Source: Microbacterium terregens (GTDB taxonomy: Bacteria; Actinomycetota; Actinomycetes; Actinomycetales; Microbacteriaceae). From it: a DNA stretch of 64,000 nt. A program made the position numbers and the translations under genes. Location: NCBI RefSeq assembly GCF_039534975.1, contig NZ_BAAAWH010000001.1:2294001-2358000 (forward strand). Reading direction: 5' to 3'. The stretch's first letter is position 1. Each line of letters opens with the position of its first letter. Shown here one piece after another: positions 33,122 through 42,911 of the stretch. The notes under the pieces were generated by a model that was given only the letters and a program-made list of their open reading frames with translations, did no database searches and was not told where the DNA came from.

Positions 33122-35488
33122 CTATTGGCGAGCCATGGCGATACGCAGTCGTTCGTCAGGATCAATGAGGTGGTCATGACCGTCGTGGCCGGTGTCGATC
33201 TGGACCCAGTGGATCTTGCCGGTGAATCGGCTGCTCTCGGCGGTGTAGTCGTTGCTGACAGAGGTTCCGGATTCGTACCCGACGTCGGTGGTCTCGTCCG
33301 CGGAGAAGATCATCGCCTGCGTCGCTCCGACGCGGCCGGTGCCGACGGGGTTGCCGTCGTAGTAGAGAGTCACATCGCCGCCTTTGGCCAGACCGCCGCC
33401 GTCGTATGCGAACTCCATTCGCACCTGATGCGTGCCGGCTTCCAGGACCGAGTCGGCTTGTGTCGAGAAGAGATGGATGCCGAGGACGTTGTAGACGAAC
33501 GTCGCCCTGCCCTCGGCGAAGTACAGGGTCCATCCTCCGAATCGGCCGCCTTGGGCGATGATCACTCCTGACAGTTCGCGCTCCGGGACGTCTACCTCTG
33601 CTGTCACGGAGAAGGACTTGTTCTTGATGCTGATCACGCTGTTCTCGGACAACCGGCCCATGCCCGGGAAGAGCGTCTGGGATGTCCCGTGAATCAGCGT
33701 CGGCCGCCCGGCGATCTCGGGATTGAGTCGGTCACCGGTGCGGTCGTCGATCGGGAGCACGTTGTACTTGACCGCTTCGATGAGCCACAAACGCTGGAGT
33801 TCGTGAAGCTTCTCGGGATGCTCGGCAGCAAGGTTGCGGCTTTGACTGAAGTCGGAGTGGCCGTCGTACAACTCCCACACGTCGTCGTCGAACGCGGCGA
33901 GGGTGCCGCCGACCAACTCCCATGGTGTGCGGTGCTTCGTGACGGCACTGGTTCCCTTGAAATAGATCCCCCGGTTTCCGAACATCTCGAAGTACTGCAG
34001 GTCGTGCCGTTCGGGGGTGTCGGCCTCGTCGAAGGTGTAGAGCATGCTGGTCCCCTCCATCGGGGACTGCTGCACACCATTGACGACGGTCGGTTCAGGT
34101 AGGCCCGCCGCTTCGAGGATCGTGGGGGCGACATCGATGACGTGCGTGAACTGGCTGCGCAGCCCGCCCCGCTCCTGGATCCCCTCCGGCCAGTGCACGA
34201 TCGTGCCGTTACGGGTGCCGCCCCAGTGCGAGGCGACCTGCTTGGTCCACTGGAATGGGGCATTCATCGCCCACGCCCAGCCGACCGCATAATGGTTGTA
34301 AGACGACGGGGACCCGAGCTCGTCGATCTTCGACAGCATGAACTCGGGAGTCTCCAGCGCGGCCATTCCGTTGAAGTTCGCCATCTCGTTGAAGGCGCCA
34401 TTGAGGGTGCCCTCCGCTGACGCCCCGTTGTCGCCGATGATGTAGTAGATCAGGGTGTTCTCGAGTTGGCCGAGATCCTCGATCGCATCGATCACCCGTC
34501 CGACGTGATGGTCGGTGTGCTCGAGGAAGCCCGCATACAGCTCCATCTCACGCTCCAGAACGGGTTTGAGCGCTTCAGGCATTTCCTCCCACGCCGGAAT
34601 CTCGGCGTGACGCGGCGTGAGCTCCGTGTCTGCCGGGATCACACCGAGTTCCTTCTGCCTCGCGAAGGTGCGCTCCCTCTGGACGTCCCAGCCGTCGGCG
34701 AACCGGCCCTTGTACTTGTCCGCCCATTCCGCCGGGACGTGGTGCGGCGCATGCGTCGCACCCGGGGCGAAATAGACGAAGAACGGCTTGTCGGGCATGA
34801 GCGCCTTCTGCGTGCGGATCCAACCGACCGCATGGTCTGCGAGGTCTTCAGTGAGGTGGTACCCCTCGTCAGGGCTCGCCGGAGGCTCGACCGGCGTCGT
34901 GCCGTCATAGAGGGCGGGCTCCCACTGGTTGTTCTCGCCGCCGATGAAGCCGTAGAACGTTTCGAACCCGCCTCCCGCCGAGGGCCACGCGTCGAACGGT
35001 CCCATCGGCGAGGACTGCCACACCGGCACCTCGTGGCACTTGCCGAACTGCGCCGTCGAATAGCCGTTGAGCTTCAGCGTCATCGCCAGCGGTGCCTTTG
35101 TGTTCGGGCGCAGCGAGCTGTTTCCCGGCGCCGACGTGGCGGTCTCGGTGATGCTGCCCATCCCCACGGAGTGGTGATTGCGTCCACTGAGCATCGCTGC
35201 GCGCGTCGGCGCGCACAGTGCGGTCGTGTGGAAGCGGTTGTACCTCAAGCCGCCGGCGGCGAGCTTCTCGGCATTCGGTGTCGCGCACGGACCTCCGAAC
35301 ACGCTGGCTGCACCGAAGCCGGTGTCGTCGATCAGCACGATCAAGACATTGGGAGCGCCCTCGGGGGGCAACAGCGGTTGGATCGGAGCAAACGCTGTCT
35401 CGGCATCCTTCGCGTCGTACGTGGTCAGACCCGGCGCCGGACGGTCGGGAATCGGCAGCATCGTGCGGGCATGGCGATCAGCGTTCAT
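33122..35488 (-). CDS. Arylsulfatase
   Basis: A 788-aa type I sulfatase. The formylglycine motif LCAPTRAAMLSGR has Cys92 at the modified position; metal ligands appear in VLIDDTGFG near the N-terminus and GDNGASAEGTL later. The catalytic domain spans about 45-560, and a C-terminal beta-rich domain of about 200 residues (EVDVPERELSGVIIAQGGRF onward) resembles a carbohydrate-binding sandwich. The ATG at 35488 follows AGGAG. No signal peptide is visible, so it may act in the cytoplasm. It depends on the FGE encoded at 29395-30303. It hydrolyses sulfate esters; the natural substrate is unknown. Confidence 0.9.
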   Translation of the reverse strand: MNADRHARTMLPIPDRPAPGLTTYDAKDAETAFAPIQPLLPPEGAPNVLIVLIDDTGFGAASVFGGPCATPNAEKLAAGGLRYNRFHTTALCAPTRAAMLSGRNHHSVGMGSITETATSAPGNSSLRPNTKAPLAMTLKLNGYSTAQFGKCHEVPVWQSSPMGPFDAWPSAGGGFETFYGFIGGENNQWEPALYDGTTPVEPPASPDEGYHLTEDLADHAVGWIRTQKALMPDKPFFVYFAPGATHAPHHVPAEWADKYKGRFADGWDVQRERTFARQKELGVIPADTELTPRHAEIPAWEEMPEALKPVLEREMELYAGFLEHTDHHVGRVIDAIEDLGQLENTLIYYIIGDNGASAEGTLNGAFNEMANFNGMAALETPEFMLSKIDELGSPSSYNHYAVGWAWAMNAPFQWTKQVASHWGGTRNGTIVHWPEGIQERGGLRSQFTHVIDVAPTILEAAGLPEPTVVNGVQQSPMEGTSMLYTFDEADTPERHDLQYFEMFGNRGIYFKGTSAVTKHRTPWELVGGTLAAFDDDVWELYDGHSDFSQSRNLAAEHPEKLHELQRLWLIEAVKYNVLPIDDRTGDRLNPEIAGRPTLIHGTSQTLFPGMGRLSENSVISIKNKSFSVTAEVDVPERELSGVIIAQGGRFGGWTLYFAEGRATFVYNVLGIHLFSTQADSVLEAGTHQVRMEFAYDGGGLAKGGDVTLYYDGNPVGTGRVGATQAMIFSADETTDVGYESGTSVSNDYTAESSRFTGKIHWVQIDTGHDGHDHLIDPDERLRIAMARQ

Positions 35489-35638
35489 GACAAGGCTCCT
35501 GGATTCTGGGTCGACGACAGCAAGGTAGCGCTCAGGGTGTCTCCGCCGCGTCACCTGATCTGTGTGATGCGGGTCGCTTCCGCAAGGACGTACCTTCACC
35601 TGAGGGGGGCGGGGAAACCACCGGTGAGAGGACCACCC

Positions 35639-35965
35639 ATGGCGAACTACCACGAGCGCTTGCGCCGACTCGCTGTCAACGATCCGCACCAGCTCGAGGA
35701 GGAACTCGGCGCGGCGCGGGGCCCGGAGGTTCTGGATCGCAAGACGCTGGCGCTGACGAGACTCGCCTCCTTGATCGCCGTCGGGGGGGCGGAGTCCACC
35801 TTCGGCGAGTATGCCGACGCGGCACTGAGCGAGGGCGCAACCTGTGACGAGATGGTGGATGTGCTGATCGGAACCGGATCAGTCGTGGGGATTCCGCGCG
35901 TCGTCTCCGCTGCGTCCAGACTCGCGCTGGCACTCGGCTTGGACGTCGATGTCGATGTCGAGTAG
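35639..35965 (+). CDS. Carboxymuconolactone decarboxylase-family protein
   Basis: A 108-aa helical protein of the CMD/AhpD superfamily, with LDRKTLALTRLASLIAVGGAE and EGATCDEMVDVLIGTGSVVG. The AhpD-type CxxC pair is missing, leaving one cysteine, so a peroxidase-type role is unlikely and decarboxylase-like or accessory function is possible. The ATG at 35639 follows AGAGGA. It is divergent from the arylsulfatase with 150 bases between them and may share its control region. Confidence 0.8.
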   Translation: MANYHERLRRLAVNDPHQLEEELGAARGPEVLDRKTLALTRLASLIAVGGAESTFGEYADAALSEGATCDEMVDVLIGTGSVVGIPRVVSAASRLALALGLDVDVDVE

Positions 35966-36114
35966 GAATCGACCTCATCGTCGTCCCCGCGGAGCGACAT
36001 CGACCAGCCTGGACCGATTCACCCAGAACGGATGATGCGGCCACCCCCGTGAGGCGAGGAACGTGGCGGTGGTGCGACCGCACCTTCTCTCCATCGAGCA
36101 CGAGGACGGATCAC

Positions 36115-36573
36115 ATGAGTGAATACGAACTGTCGAAGCTGGGGCCGGTTGACTACCTTGTCATCGAGTTCCCCGAAGGGCAGCAGAGCTTCAGCGGCGA
36201 AGTCGTCGAGGAGCTGCTGAAGCTGGTCGAAGCGGGCACAATCCGCGTGATCGACGCCGTCATCCTGACCAAGGACGACGATGGGACTGTCGACGCGCTC
36301 GAGCTGTCGGATGCGGGCGATCTCGGAGCGCTCGTCGAACTCGAAGCGGAGCTGGCCGAGCTGCTCGCGGCGGACGATGTCGAACACCTGGCGAACGCGA
36401 TGGATCCGGGCAGCGTCGCGGGCGTGCTCGTGTACGAGAACACCTGGGCTGCGCCGTTCGCTTCGGCCGCACGGCGCGCCGGCGGTCAGCTCATCGCCAA
36501 CGGCCGCATTCCCATCCAAGCGATCATCGCCTCGCTCGAGGCTGACGAAGCGCTCGAATCGAGAGGAGCGTGA
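36115..36573 (+). CDS. DUF6325-family protein
   Basis: A 152-aa protein of the actinobacterial DUF6325 type: opening GPVDYLVIEFPEG, a central acidic part with ELEAELAELLAADD, and the conserved LVYENTWAAPFASAARRAGG followed by GRIPIQAI. The ATG at 36115 is at the usual family start. The fold is expected to be alpha/beta; no enzymatic residues stand out. It overlaps in transcription with a 53-aa partner gene that starts two bases after its stop codon. Confidence 0.75.
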   Translation: MSEYELSKLGPVDYLVIEFPEGQQSFSGEVVEELLKLVEAGTIRVIDAVILTKDDDGTVDALELSDAGDLGALVELEAELAELLAADDVEHLANAMDPGSVAGVLVYENTWAAPFASAARRAGGQLIANGRIPIQAIIASLEADEALESRGA

Positions 36574-36574
36574 C

Positions 36575-36736
36575 ATGCCACTCAGAGCTGCACGCGTGGG
36601 ACGGGTCGGCGTGGTCGGCGCACCCGTCGCCAAAGCTGCGGTCGTCGCCTCAGCAGTGAGTCCCGGCCCGTCTCCCGTTGCGAAAGCAGCGGTTGTGGGG
36701 GCCGCAGTGACGCCCGGGAGGCGGCGGCGCATCTAA
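36575..36736 (+). CDS. Small basic partner of DUF6325 protein
   Basis: A 53-aa protein starting at ATG 36575, with AGGAG seven bases upstream and only one base after the DUF6325 stop codon. It contains an internal duplication, PVAKAAVVASAVSPG and PVAKAAVVGAAVTPG, forming short hydrophobic helices, and ends in RRRRI. DUF6325 genes often have such a tiny Ala/Val-rich companion. Probably membrane-associated; function unknown. Confidence 0.6.
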   Translation: MPLRAARVGRVGVVGAPVAKAAVVASAVSPGPSPVAKAAVVGAAVTPGRRRRI

Positions 36737-37043
36737 GCGCTCGCGCAGGTCGGACCCGCACACGTCTGCATTCGTGAGAATCGCTCCGAGATCTGATTGG
36801 TAGCCGGTGGAGCACGACAGGGGGCGACGACCGCCGGCCGCAGGCCCGTCCCTCGGACTGGTGACAGGCTGACGAGTCGCCGATGGTGACGGCCGAGAAC
36901 CACGTCTCGTCCGGGATGCCGACCCCCCGCGCACCACGGCGCGCGGGTATTTGGTCCCGTTTCTGGTCCCGGACCCGGTGAGACAGGTCGAGAAGCCTCT
37001 AAACGAGGGTGGATTCTGATGCGGAATCCTGCGAAAAACAGTG
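36737..37043. other. Intergenic, nothing recognised
   Basis: This gap between the small gene and tRNA-Gln shows no coding or clear regulatory element. A short direct repeat GGTCCCG is present twice near 36950. Open frames running through it on the minus strand overlap the tRNA and are not credible. Confidence 0.4.
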
Positions 37044-37115
37044 CTGGGGTACCTGGACTCGAACCAAGAACAACGGTACCAGAAACCGCCGTGTTGCCAA
37101 TTACACCATACCCCA
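37044..37115 (-). tRNA. tRNA-Gln (CTG)
   Basis: The reverse complement folds as a 72-base cloverleaf: acceptor arms TGGGGTA and TACCCCA with discriminator G, D arm GTGT/ACAC, anticodon stem GCGGT/ACCGT with loop TTCTGGT giving anticodon CTG, and T arm CTTGG TTCGAGT CCAGG. The CCA end is not encoded. It lies 79 bases downstream of gltX on the same strand. Confidence 0.93.
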
Positions 37116-37194
37116 AGGCGCTCGGTGCAAGCCGGTGCCAAAGGTCAAGTCTAGACGACTCGAGCGCCCCGACCAAACCGAGGCGCGGCCGCCC

Positions 37195-38706
37195 TCAGCT
37201 CGCGCGGAAGGCTTGGAACGCGGCGAGACGCCGGATCGACTCGGCCTTGCCGAGCAGCTCCATCGACTCGAACAGCGGAGGCGACACGCGGCGACCGCTC
37301 ACCGCGACCCGCAGCGGTCCGTACGCGACGCGCGGCTTGAGCCCAAGACCCCCGATCAGCGCCGATGACAGCGCCTCCTGCACCGCGGCCGCCGTGAACT
37401 CCTCCTCGCGGACCTCCTCGAGCGCGCCGACCGACGCCGCCAGCACGACACCGGTATTCTCCGGCAGTCCGGCCAGCGCATCGTCCTCGTAGAAGATGTC
37501 ATCGGTGAAGAGGAACCGCAGGAGCCCGGGCGCGTCGCCCAGCAGCGGCAGACGCTCCTGGATCAGCGGCGCAGCCTTGGCCAGCAGCTCCGCATCGGCG
37601 ACGCTCAGCGGCACGGTGAGCACGCCGGCAGACGCGAGATACGGGACGATGCGCTCCGCGAAGTCGGCGGGCTCCAGCATCCGGATGTGGTCGCCGTTTA
37701 TCGATTCGGCCTTCTTCTGGTCGAAGCGGGCCGGGTTCGGGTTGACGTCGACGATGTCGAAGGCGGCCACCATCTCGTCGAGCGTGAAGATGTCACGGTC
37801 GTGGCCGATCGACCAACCGAGCAGCGAGAGGTAGTTCAGGAGTCCCTCGGGGATGAATCCCTTGTCGCGCTGCAGGAACAGATCCGCGCGCGGGTCGCGC
37901 TTGGACAGCTTCTTATTGCCATCGCCGAGCACGAGAGGCATGTGACCGAAACGCGGGACGAAGGTGGTGACGTCCGCGTCGATCAGCGCTCGGTACAGCG
38001 CGAGCTGCCGGGCGGTCGACGGCATGAGGTCCTCACCGCGCAGCACGTGCGTGATCCCCATGAGCGCGTCGTCCACCGGGTTCACGAACGTGTAGAGAGG
38101 GATGCCGCCTGCCCGGAAGATCACGAAGTCCGGAAAGGACCCGGCCGGGAAGGTCACTTCGCCGCGGATGAGATCGACGTAGGTGAGGTCCTCGTCGGGG
38201 ACGCGCAGGCGGTACGCAGGCTCCCTGCCCTCCGCGCGGAACGCCGCGCGCTGCGCTTCGGTGAGATCGCGGTCGTAGTTGTCGTAGCCGAGCTGTTTTG
38301 CGCGGCCGGCCGCCTCGTTGCGCGCGTCGATTTCTGCCGCGTTCGAATAGCTCTCGTACACCGCACCGGCCGCCACGAGCTTGGCGAGCACGTCGCGGTA
38401 GAGGTCGTGGCGCTGAGACTGACGATACGGGGCGTGCGGTCCGCCGACCTCGACACCCTCGTCCCAGTCGATCTTGAGCCACCGCAGCGCGTCAAGCAGC
38501 TGCAGGTAGCTCTCCTCGCTGTCGCGCGCGGCATCCGTATCCTCGATGCGGAAGACCATGGTGCCACCGGTGTGGCGAGCGTACGCCCAGTTGAACAGGG
38601 CGGTGCGCACGAGACCGACGTGCGGAAGGCCGGTAGGCGACGGGCAGAAGCGCACGCGCACGTCGACGCCGGAGGCGGTCGTGGTGCGGGGATCGGGGAT
38701 AGACAT
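37195..38706 (-). CDS. gltX: Glutamyl-tRNA synthetase
   Basis: A 503-aa class I aminoacyl-tRNA synthetase. The HIGH-type motif is [20 protein letters not shown] (22-41) and the KMSKS-type motif is KKLSKRDPR (about 250). It attaches glutamate to tRNA-Glu and, in organisms using the amidotransferase route, also to tRNA-Gln, whose gene lies just downstream. The ATG at 38706 gives the usual length; longer upstream frames are not family-like. Confidence 0.95.
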   Translation of the reverse strand: MSIPDPRTTTASGVDVRVRFCPSPTGLPHVGLVRTALFNWAYARHTGGTMVFRIEDTDAARDSEESYLQLLDALRWLKIDWDEGVEVGGPHAPYRQSQRHDLYRDVLAKLVAAGAVYESYSNAAEIDARNEAAGRAKQLGYDNYDRDLTEAQRAAFRAEGREPAYRLRVPDEDLTYVDLIRGEVTFPAGSFPDFVIFRAGGIPLYTFVNPVDDALMGITHVLRGEDLMPSTARQLALYRALIDADVTTFVPRFGHMPLVLGDGNKKLSKRDPRADLFLQRDKGFIPEGLLNYLSLLGWSIGHDRDIFTLDEMVAAFDIVDVNPNPARFDQKKAESINGDHIRMLEPADFAERIVPYLASAGVLTVPLSVADAELLAKAAPLIQERLPLLGDAPGLLRFLFTDDIFYEDDALAGLPENTGVVLAASVGALEEVREEEFTAAAVQEALSSALIGGLGLKPRVAYGPLRVAVSGRRVSPPLFESMELLGKAESIRRLAAFQAFRAS

Positions 38707-38756
38707 CGTGTCCCAGCTTAGTTCGCGGCGAGTATCGCGTCCCCGCGTCGTCGGTG

Positions 38757-39689
38757 CTAGCGAAGCACCCGGGTCAGCGCGGCGAGTGTCGTGCGCACGG
38801 CAGGGACCCGCTCGGCGCCGTGCGCGGTCACGATGTGGATCGTGCGCGCTTCGGCCGCGGGCAGCGGCGCCGTCACGATTCCCGGCAGCAGCGGGAAGGA
38901 CTCCACGGCCATCCGCGGCAGGGTCGCCACGCCGATTCCCTGAGCGACGAGCCCTTCGACGGCGACGAAGTTGTCGGTCTCGAACCCGATCCGCGGTTCG
39001 AACCCCGCCCTGCCGCAGACCTCGAGCAGGTGACCACGGCAGCGAGGGCACCCGGCGATCCAGTTCTCCTCCGCCAGCGTCGACATGTCCACCACCTCGC
39101 CGCCGGCCCCCGCATGGCCGGCCGGCAGGATGGCCAGCAGTTCGTCCGTCCCGATCGCCCGCACCGCGAGACCGCTCGCGCTCGATCCGTGCGGGTCGTC
39201 GCGATCGCCCGGATAGCTGAAGGTCAGCGCGATGTCGGCGCGGTCTGCGCGCACCGCTTCCACGGCCTCGGGCGGTTCGGCTTCGACATAGGTGATCGTG
39301 ACGCCCGGGTGACTCTCGCGGAGGTCTGCGAGCAGCCGGGGCACGACGGTCGGGGATGCGGAGGGGAATCCGACCAGACGCACCCGCCCGGCGCGCAGCC
39401 CCTGCAGCTCGGCGAGCTCGCCGGCCGCGGCATCCAGTGCCATGGTCACGGCCGGTGCGTGGCGGGCCAGTACCCGTCCCGCCTCGGTGAGCCGGACGCT
39501 GCGTCCCACGCGCTCGATGACGGGCACTCCGAGGCGGGCTTCGAGTCGCTTCATCTGCTGGCTGAGCGCCGGCTGGCTGTAGCCGAGTGCCGCCGCCGCC
39601 GCGGTGATCGAGCCTTCGTCGCCGATCGCCTTGATCACGCGCAGGGTCTGCACGTCGAAGTAGGGATCATCCAGTCCGCGATCGCTCAC
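38757..39689 (-). CDS. LysR-family transcription regulator
   Basis: A 310-aa LysR protein. N-terminal winged helix: [20 protein letters not shown] and [20 protein letters not shown]; the C-terminal part is the usual two-lobed effector domain, with two cysteines in GCPRCRGH. The GTG at 39689 is preferred because the helix-turn-helix then begins about 14 residues in; an ATG at 39722 is upstream. It diverges from an aminotransferase gene (81 bases apart), the classic layout in which LysR controls the neighbour. Confidence 0.85.
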   Translation of the reverse strand: MSDRGLDDPYFDVQTLRVIKAIGDEGSITAAAAALGYSQPALSQQMKRLEARLGVPVIERVGRSVRLTEAGRVLARHAPAVTMALDAAAGELAELQGLRAGRVRLVGFPSASPTVVPRLLADLRESHPGVTITYVEAEPPEAVEAVRADRADIALTFSYPGDRDDPHGSSASGLAVRAIGTDELLAILPAGHAGAGGEVVDMSTLAEENWIAGCPRCRGHLLEVCGRAGFEPRIGFETDNFVAVEGLVAQGIGVATLPRMAVESFPLLPGIVTAPLPAAEARTIHIVTAHGAERVPAVRTTLAALTRVLR

Positions 39690-39770
39690 GCCGAAAGCAT
39701 AACCTCCGCGCATGATTCGCATCGAACACGTGCCCTAGACGCATGCCCGCCGGGCGAGGACCCTGGGTTC

Positions 39771-40856
39771 ATGGCCACTCTCGCCTCGCCTGACCTGCGC
39801 GCCGCCCGCGCCGAGTTCGCGGGCGGCCGCTCTTACCTCGCCGCCTGCACCGTGGGGCTGCCGACGCGCAGCACGCGCGCCGCCGTGATCGCCGACTTGG
39901 ATGCCGCGGGCGCGGGCGGCGCGTCCGCCCGCGCCTACACCGCCACCGTCGAGCGCACGCGCGGCTCCTTCGCCCGCCTGGTCGGCGTCAAGCCGTCGCG
40001 GATCGCGATCGGGTCCCAGGCGTCGGTCTTCGCCGGGCTGATCGCCGCATCCGTTCCCGACGGCGCCGAGGTGCTGTGCGCCGACGGCGACTTCTCATCG
40101 ATGGTCCTGCCGTTCGCGCACGCCGGCCGCGGCATCCGTCTGCGCACCGCGCCCCTGGACGAGCTGGCCACCGCGATCACGCCCGACACCGCCCTTGTCG
40201 CGTTCTCGGTCGTGCAGTCCGCCACCGGGGAGGTCGCGGACGCCGCCGCCATCCGTGCGGCGGCACGGCGCCACGGCGCCCGCACCCTGTGCGATGCGAC
40301 GCAGGCGGTCGGATGGATGCCGGTGGACGCCGCGGACTACGACGCCGTCATCTGCCACGCCTACAAGTGGCTGTGCGCGCCACGCGGCGTCGCATTCATG
40401 GCGATCACCGAGGCGTTCGCGGCGACGGTGAAGCCCGTCTTCGCCGGGTGGTACGCCGGCGAAGACCCGTGGGTGTCGTGCTACGGGCACGAGGTCGCCC
40501 TCGCCCCGGACGCCACGCGGTTCGACGTCTCCCCCGCATGGCAGGCGTTCGTCGGCGCCGAACCCGCGCTGGAGCTGTTCGCGTCGCTGGACGCTGCGGC
40601 GCTCCACGACCACGCGACCGGACTGGCGGCCGCGTTCCGCGATGGTGCGGGGCTTCCCGAGCCGGATCGCGCGAGCGCGATCGTCACGTGGTCCGACCCG
40701 GACGGTTCGGACCTGGCTCGACTCGCGGATGCCGGCATCGTCGCGTCCGGACGCGCGGGTCGCGCGCGCGTGGCTTTCCACGTGTTCAACGACGAGCAGG
40801 ACGTGACGGACGCCGTGCGGGCGCTCCGCGGCCGGCGCTCGGTCCTCAGCCGCTGA
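39771..40856 (+). CDS. Class V PLP-dependent aminotransferase
   Basis: A 361-aa fold-type I PLP enzyme. The cofactor aspartate is in LCDATQAVGWMP and the Schiff-base lysine in CHAYKWLCAPRGVAF. It resembles the isopenicillin-epimerase/cysteine-desulfurase-like branch but lacks the desulfurase catalytic Cys loop, so an aminotransferase or lyase role is more likely; the substrate is unknown. The ATG at 39771 opens the gene, divergent from a LysR regulator. Its 3' end overlaps the convergent MFS gene by 11 bases. Confidence 0.8.
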   Translation: MATLASPDLRAARAEFAGGRSYLAACTVGLPTRSTRAAVIADLDAAGAGGASARAYTATVERTRGSFARLVGVKPSRIAIGSQASVFAGLIAASVPDGAEVLCADGDFSSMVLPFAHAGRGIRLRTAPLDELATAITPDTALVAFSVVQSATGEVADAAAIRAAARRHGARTLCDATQAVGWMPVDAADYDAVICHAYKWLCAPRGVAFMAITEAFAATVKPVFAGWYAGEDPWVSCYGHEVALAPDATRFDVSPAWQAFVGAEPALELFASLDAAALHDHATGLAAAFRDGAGLPEPDRASAIVTWSDPDGSDLARLADAGIVASGRAGRARVAFHVFNDEQDVTDAVRALRGRRSVLSR

Positions 40857-42117
40857 CGCGCTCCGGCATCGCCACGACCCGGGGCGCCCGTCCGAGGAAC
40901 GACAGGGCCGTGACGACCGCGACGATCACGAGGGCGCACAGGGCCAGTCCGCCGTATCCGATCCAGCCGAGGAGCAAACCGGCGAGGATCGCGCCCGTGG
41001 CGGCGACCAGGTTCATGATCAGGTCGCTGCGGCCCTGACGACGCGTGCGGAGCGCCTCGCTCGAGGACTCCGTCAGGAGGGCGGCGCCGGACACCGTCGA
41101 CGCGCTCCAGCCGAGGCCCAGGAGGACCAGTCCGACGGTTACTGCGGATGCCGAGTCCTGCCCGATCGCGGCGGTCACCAGCGACGCGGCCAGAAGCACC
41201 TGGCCGAGCAGGATGGTCGCGACCCGGCCGACCCGGTCGGCCAGGATGCCGAAGACCGGTGACAGCGCGAACATTCCGGCGACGTGCAGGCTGATCGTCA
41301 GACCGATGATCGTCAGACTGGCGCCGTGATGCAGGAGATGCACGGGCGTCATCGCCATCACCGCGACCATCACGCCGTGCGCCCCGGCTATGGCGATGAT
41401 CGCGTAGCGCGCGGCGACCGGGCGGTCAGTTCTCGCGATGGCCGTCGCTCCGCCCGCGAGCGCCCGGGCGACGCGCTGCGCCAGCAGAAGGGGATCGGGA
41501 CGCAGGCCGACGAGGTAGACCGCGATCGCGGCGACCTGCGCGACGACCGCGAAGAGGTAGGGACCGGTGAGCGGCGGCATCCCGACCGCCTGGCCCAGAA
41601 ACTCGCCCGGACCGACGAGATTGGGTCCGAGGACCGCGCCGATCGTCGTGGCCCAGACCACGATCGACAGGTCGCGACCGCGCGAAGCATCCGTCGCGAG
41701 GTCGGCGGCGGCGAAGCGGGTCTGCAGGTTGGCCGCCTGCCCCGCGCCGATCAGCGCGAAGGCGAACAGCAGGAGTGGGAAGGACCCGATCGCCGCGGCG
41801 ACGACGACCACGAAGACCCCGGCAAGTGCCAGCAGCATGCCCGAAGCGAGTGAGATCCGGCGGCCTCGTCGACGCGCGAAGGCAGCCAGCGGCACCGCGA
41901 GGGCCGCGGCTCCGAGGGTGATGAACGCGGTGGCAAGGCCCGAGAACGCCTCGTCGCCGGAGATCTCCGCCGCGAGCACGGCGCCCAGCGAGATGGTCGC
42001 GCCGAAGGCGATGCCGCCCAGCACCTGCCCGATCGAGAGCACCCAGAGCGTGCGCCGTCGGACGCGGCCCACCTCGTCCGGTGCGATGTCACCGGCGGCG
42101 GCATCCTTGTCAGGCAT
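40846..42117 (-). CDS. MFS transporter
   Basis: A 423-aa protein with 12 predicted membrane helices in two halves; the loop between helices 2 and 3 reads AAFARRRGRRISLASG, and the equivalent loop of the second half is FGILADRVGRVATILLG. A drug or metabolite exporter is likely; no specific family can be given. The ATG at 42117 overlaps the end of the FAH-family gene by 8 bases, so the two are co-transcribed. Confidence 0.85.
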   Translation of the reverse strand: MPDKDAAAGDIAPDEVGRVRRRTLWVLSIGQVLGGIAFGATISLGAVLAAEISGDEAFSGLATAFITLGAAALAVPLAAFARRRGRRISLASGMLLALAGVFVVVVAAAIGSFPLLLFAFALIGAGQAANLQTRFAAADLATDASRGRDLSIVVWATTIGAVLGPNLVGPGEFLGQAVGMPPLTGPYLFAVVAQVAAIAVYLVGLRPDPLLLAQRVARALAGGATAIARTDRPVAARYAIIAIAGAHGVMVAVMAMTPVHLLHHGASLTIIGLTISLHVAGMFALSPVFGILADRVGRVATILLGQVLLAASLVTAAIGQDSASAVTVGLVLLGLGWSASTVSGAALLTESSSEALRTRRQGRSDLIMNLVAATGAILAGLLLGWIGYGGLALCALVIVAVVTALSFLGRAPRVVAMPERVSG

Positions 42118-42874
42118 CACGCGCCGTGTTGCGGAGCGTGCCGAGTCCGGAGATCCGGACCTCGATCGTGTCGCCGGCAACGAACGGTCCGACCCCGGAG
42201 GGGGTCCCGGTCAGCAGTACGTCGCCCGGCAGCAGTGTGAAGGCCGCCGACGCGTACGCGATGATGTCCGCGACGGAATGGATCATGTCGGTCAGCGGTG
42301 CGCTCTGCGCGACCTCGCCGTTCAGGCGCGTCTCGAGAGTCGCGGAGGCGACGTCGAAGTCCGTTTCGATCGCGGGTCCGAGTGGGCAGAAGGTGTCGAA
42401 CCCCTTCGCACGCGCCCACTGCCCGTCGGTCTTCTGCAGGTCCCGCGCAGTGACGTCGTTCGCGATCGTGTAGCCGAAGATGACCTCCGAGGCGCGCTCG
42501 ACCGAGACGTTCTTCGCGATCGAGCCGATCACCACGGCAAGCTCTCCCTCGAACGAGGTGAACGTCGACTGCGGCGGACGCACGATCGTGTCCCCCGGCC
42601 CGATCACCGCGGTGTTCGGTTTGAGGAACAGCAGGGGTTCAGCAGGCACCTCGTTGCCGAGCTCCTCCGCGTGGGCGCGGTAGTTGCGGCCGACGCAGAC
42701 GATCTTCGAGCGCGGGATGACCGGGGCCAGCAGCACCACGTCGCCGAGCGGAATCCGCTCCCCCGTGGTGTCGAAACCCGCGAACATCGGGTCGCCCTCG
42801 AGCACCACGAGGTCGATGTCGTCGACGATACCGAAGCGGATGGCGTCCTGATGGCTGAAGCGTGCGATTCTCAC
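42110..42874 (-). CDS. Fumarylacetoacetate hydrolase-family enzyme
   Basis: A 254-aa FAH-domain protein. Conserved elements: CVGRNYRAHAEELG, the metal-binding residues in FTSFEGELAVVIG, GYTIANDVTARDLQ and DVLLTGTPSGVGPF. Members of this length hydrolyse or decarboxylate 2-oxo acids such as acylpyruvates or 2-hydroxyhepta-dienedioate, using Mg2+. The start is a GTG at 42874. It sits 37 bases after ilvE and overlaps the MFS gene. Confidence 0.88.
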   Translation of the reverse strand: MRIARFSHQDAIRFGIVDDIDLVVLEGDPMFAGFDTTGERIPLGDVVLLAPVIPRSKIVCVGRNYRAHAEELGNEVPAEPLLFLKPNTAVIGPGDTIVRPPQSTFTSFEGELAVVIGSIAKNVSVERASEVIFGYTIANDVTARDLQKTDGQWARAKGFDTFCPLGPAIETDFDVASATLETRLNGEVAQSAPLTDMIHSVADIIAYASAAFTLLPGDVLLTGTPSGVGPFVAGDTIEVRISGLGTLRNTARDA

Positions 42875-42911
42875 CCGCTCAGCCTACTCAGGCCGCGGCA
42901 TCCGACCGGGC

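Noticed and set aside
36650-37176. Minus-strand frames over tRNA-Gln
   Set aside because: They read through the tRNA gene and have no protein features.
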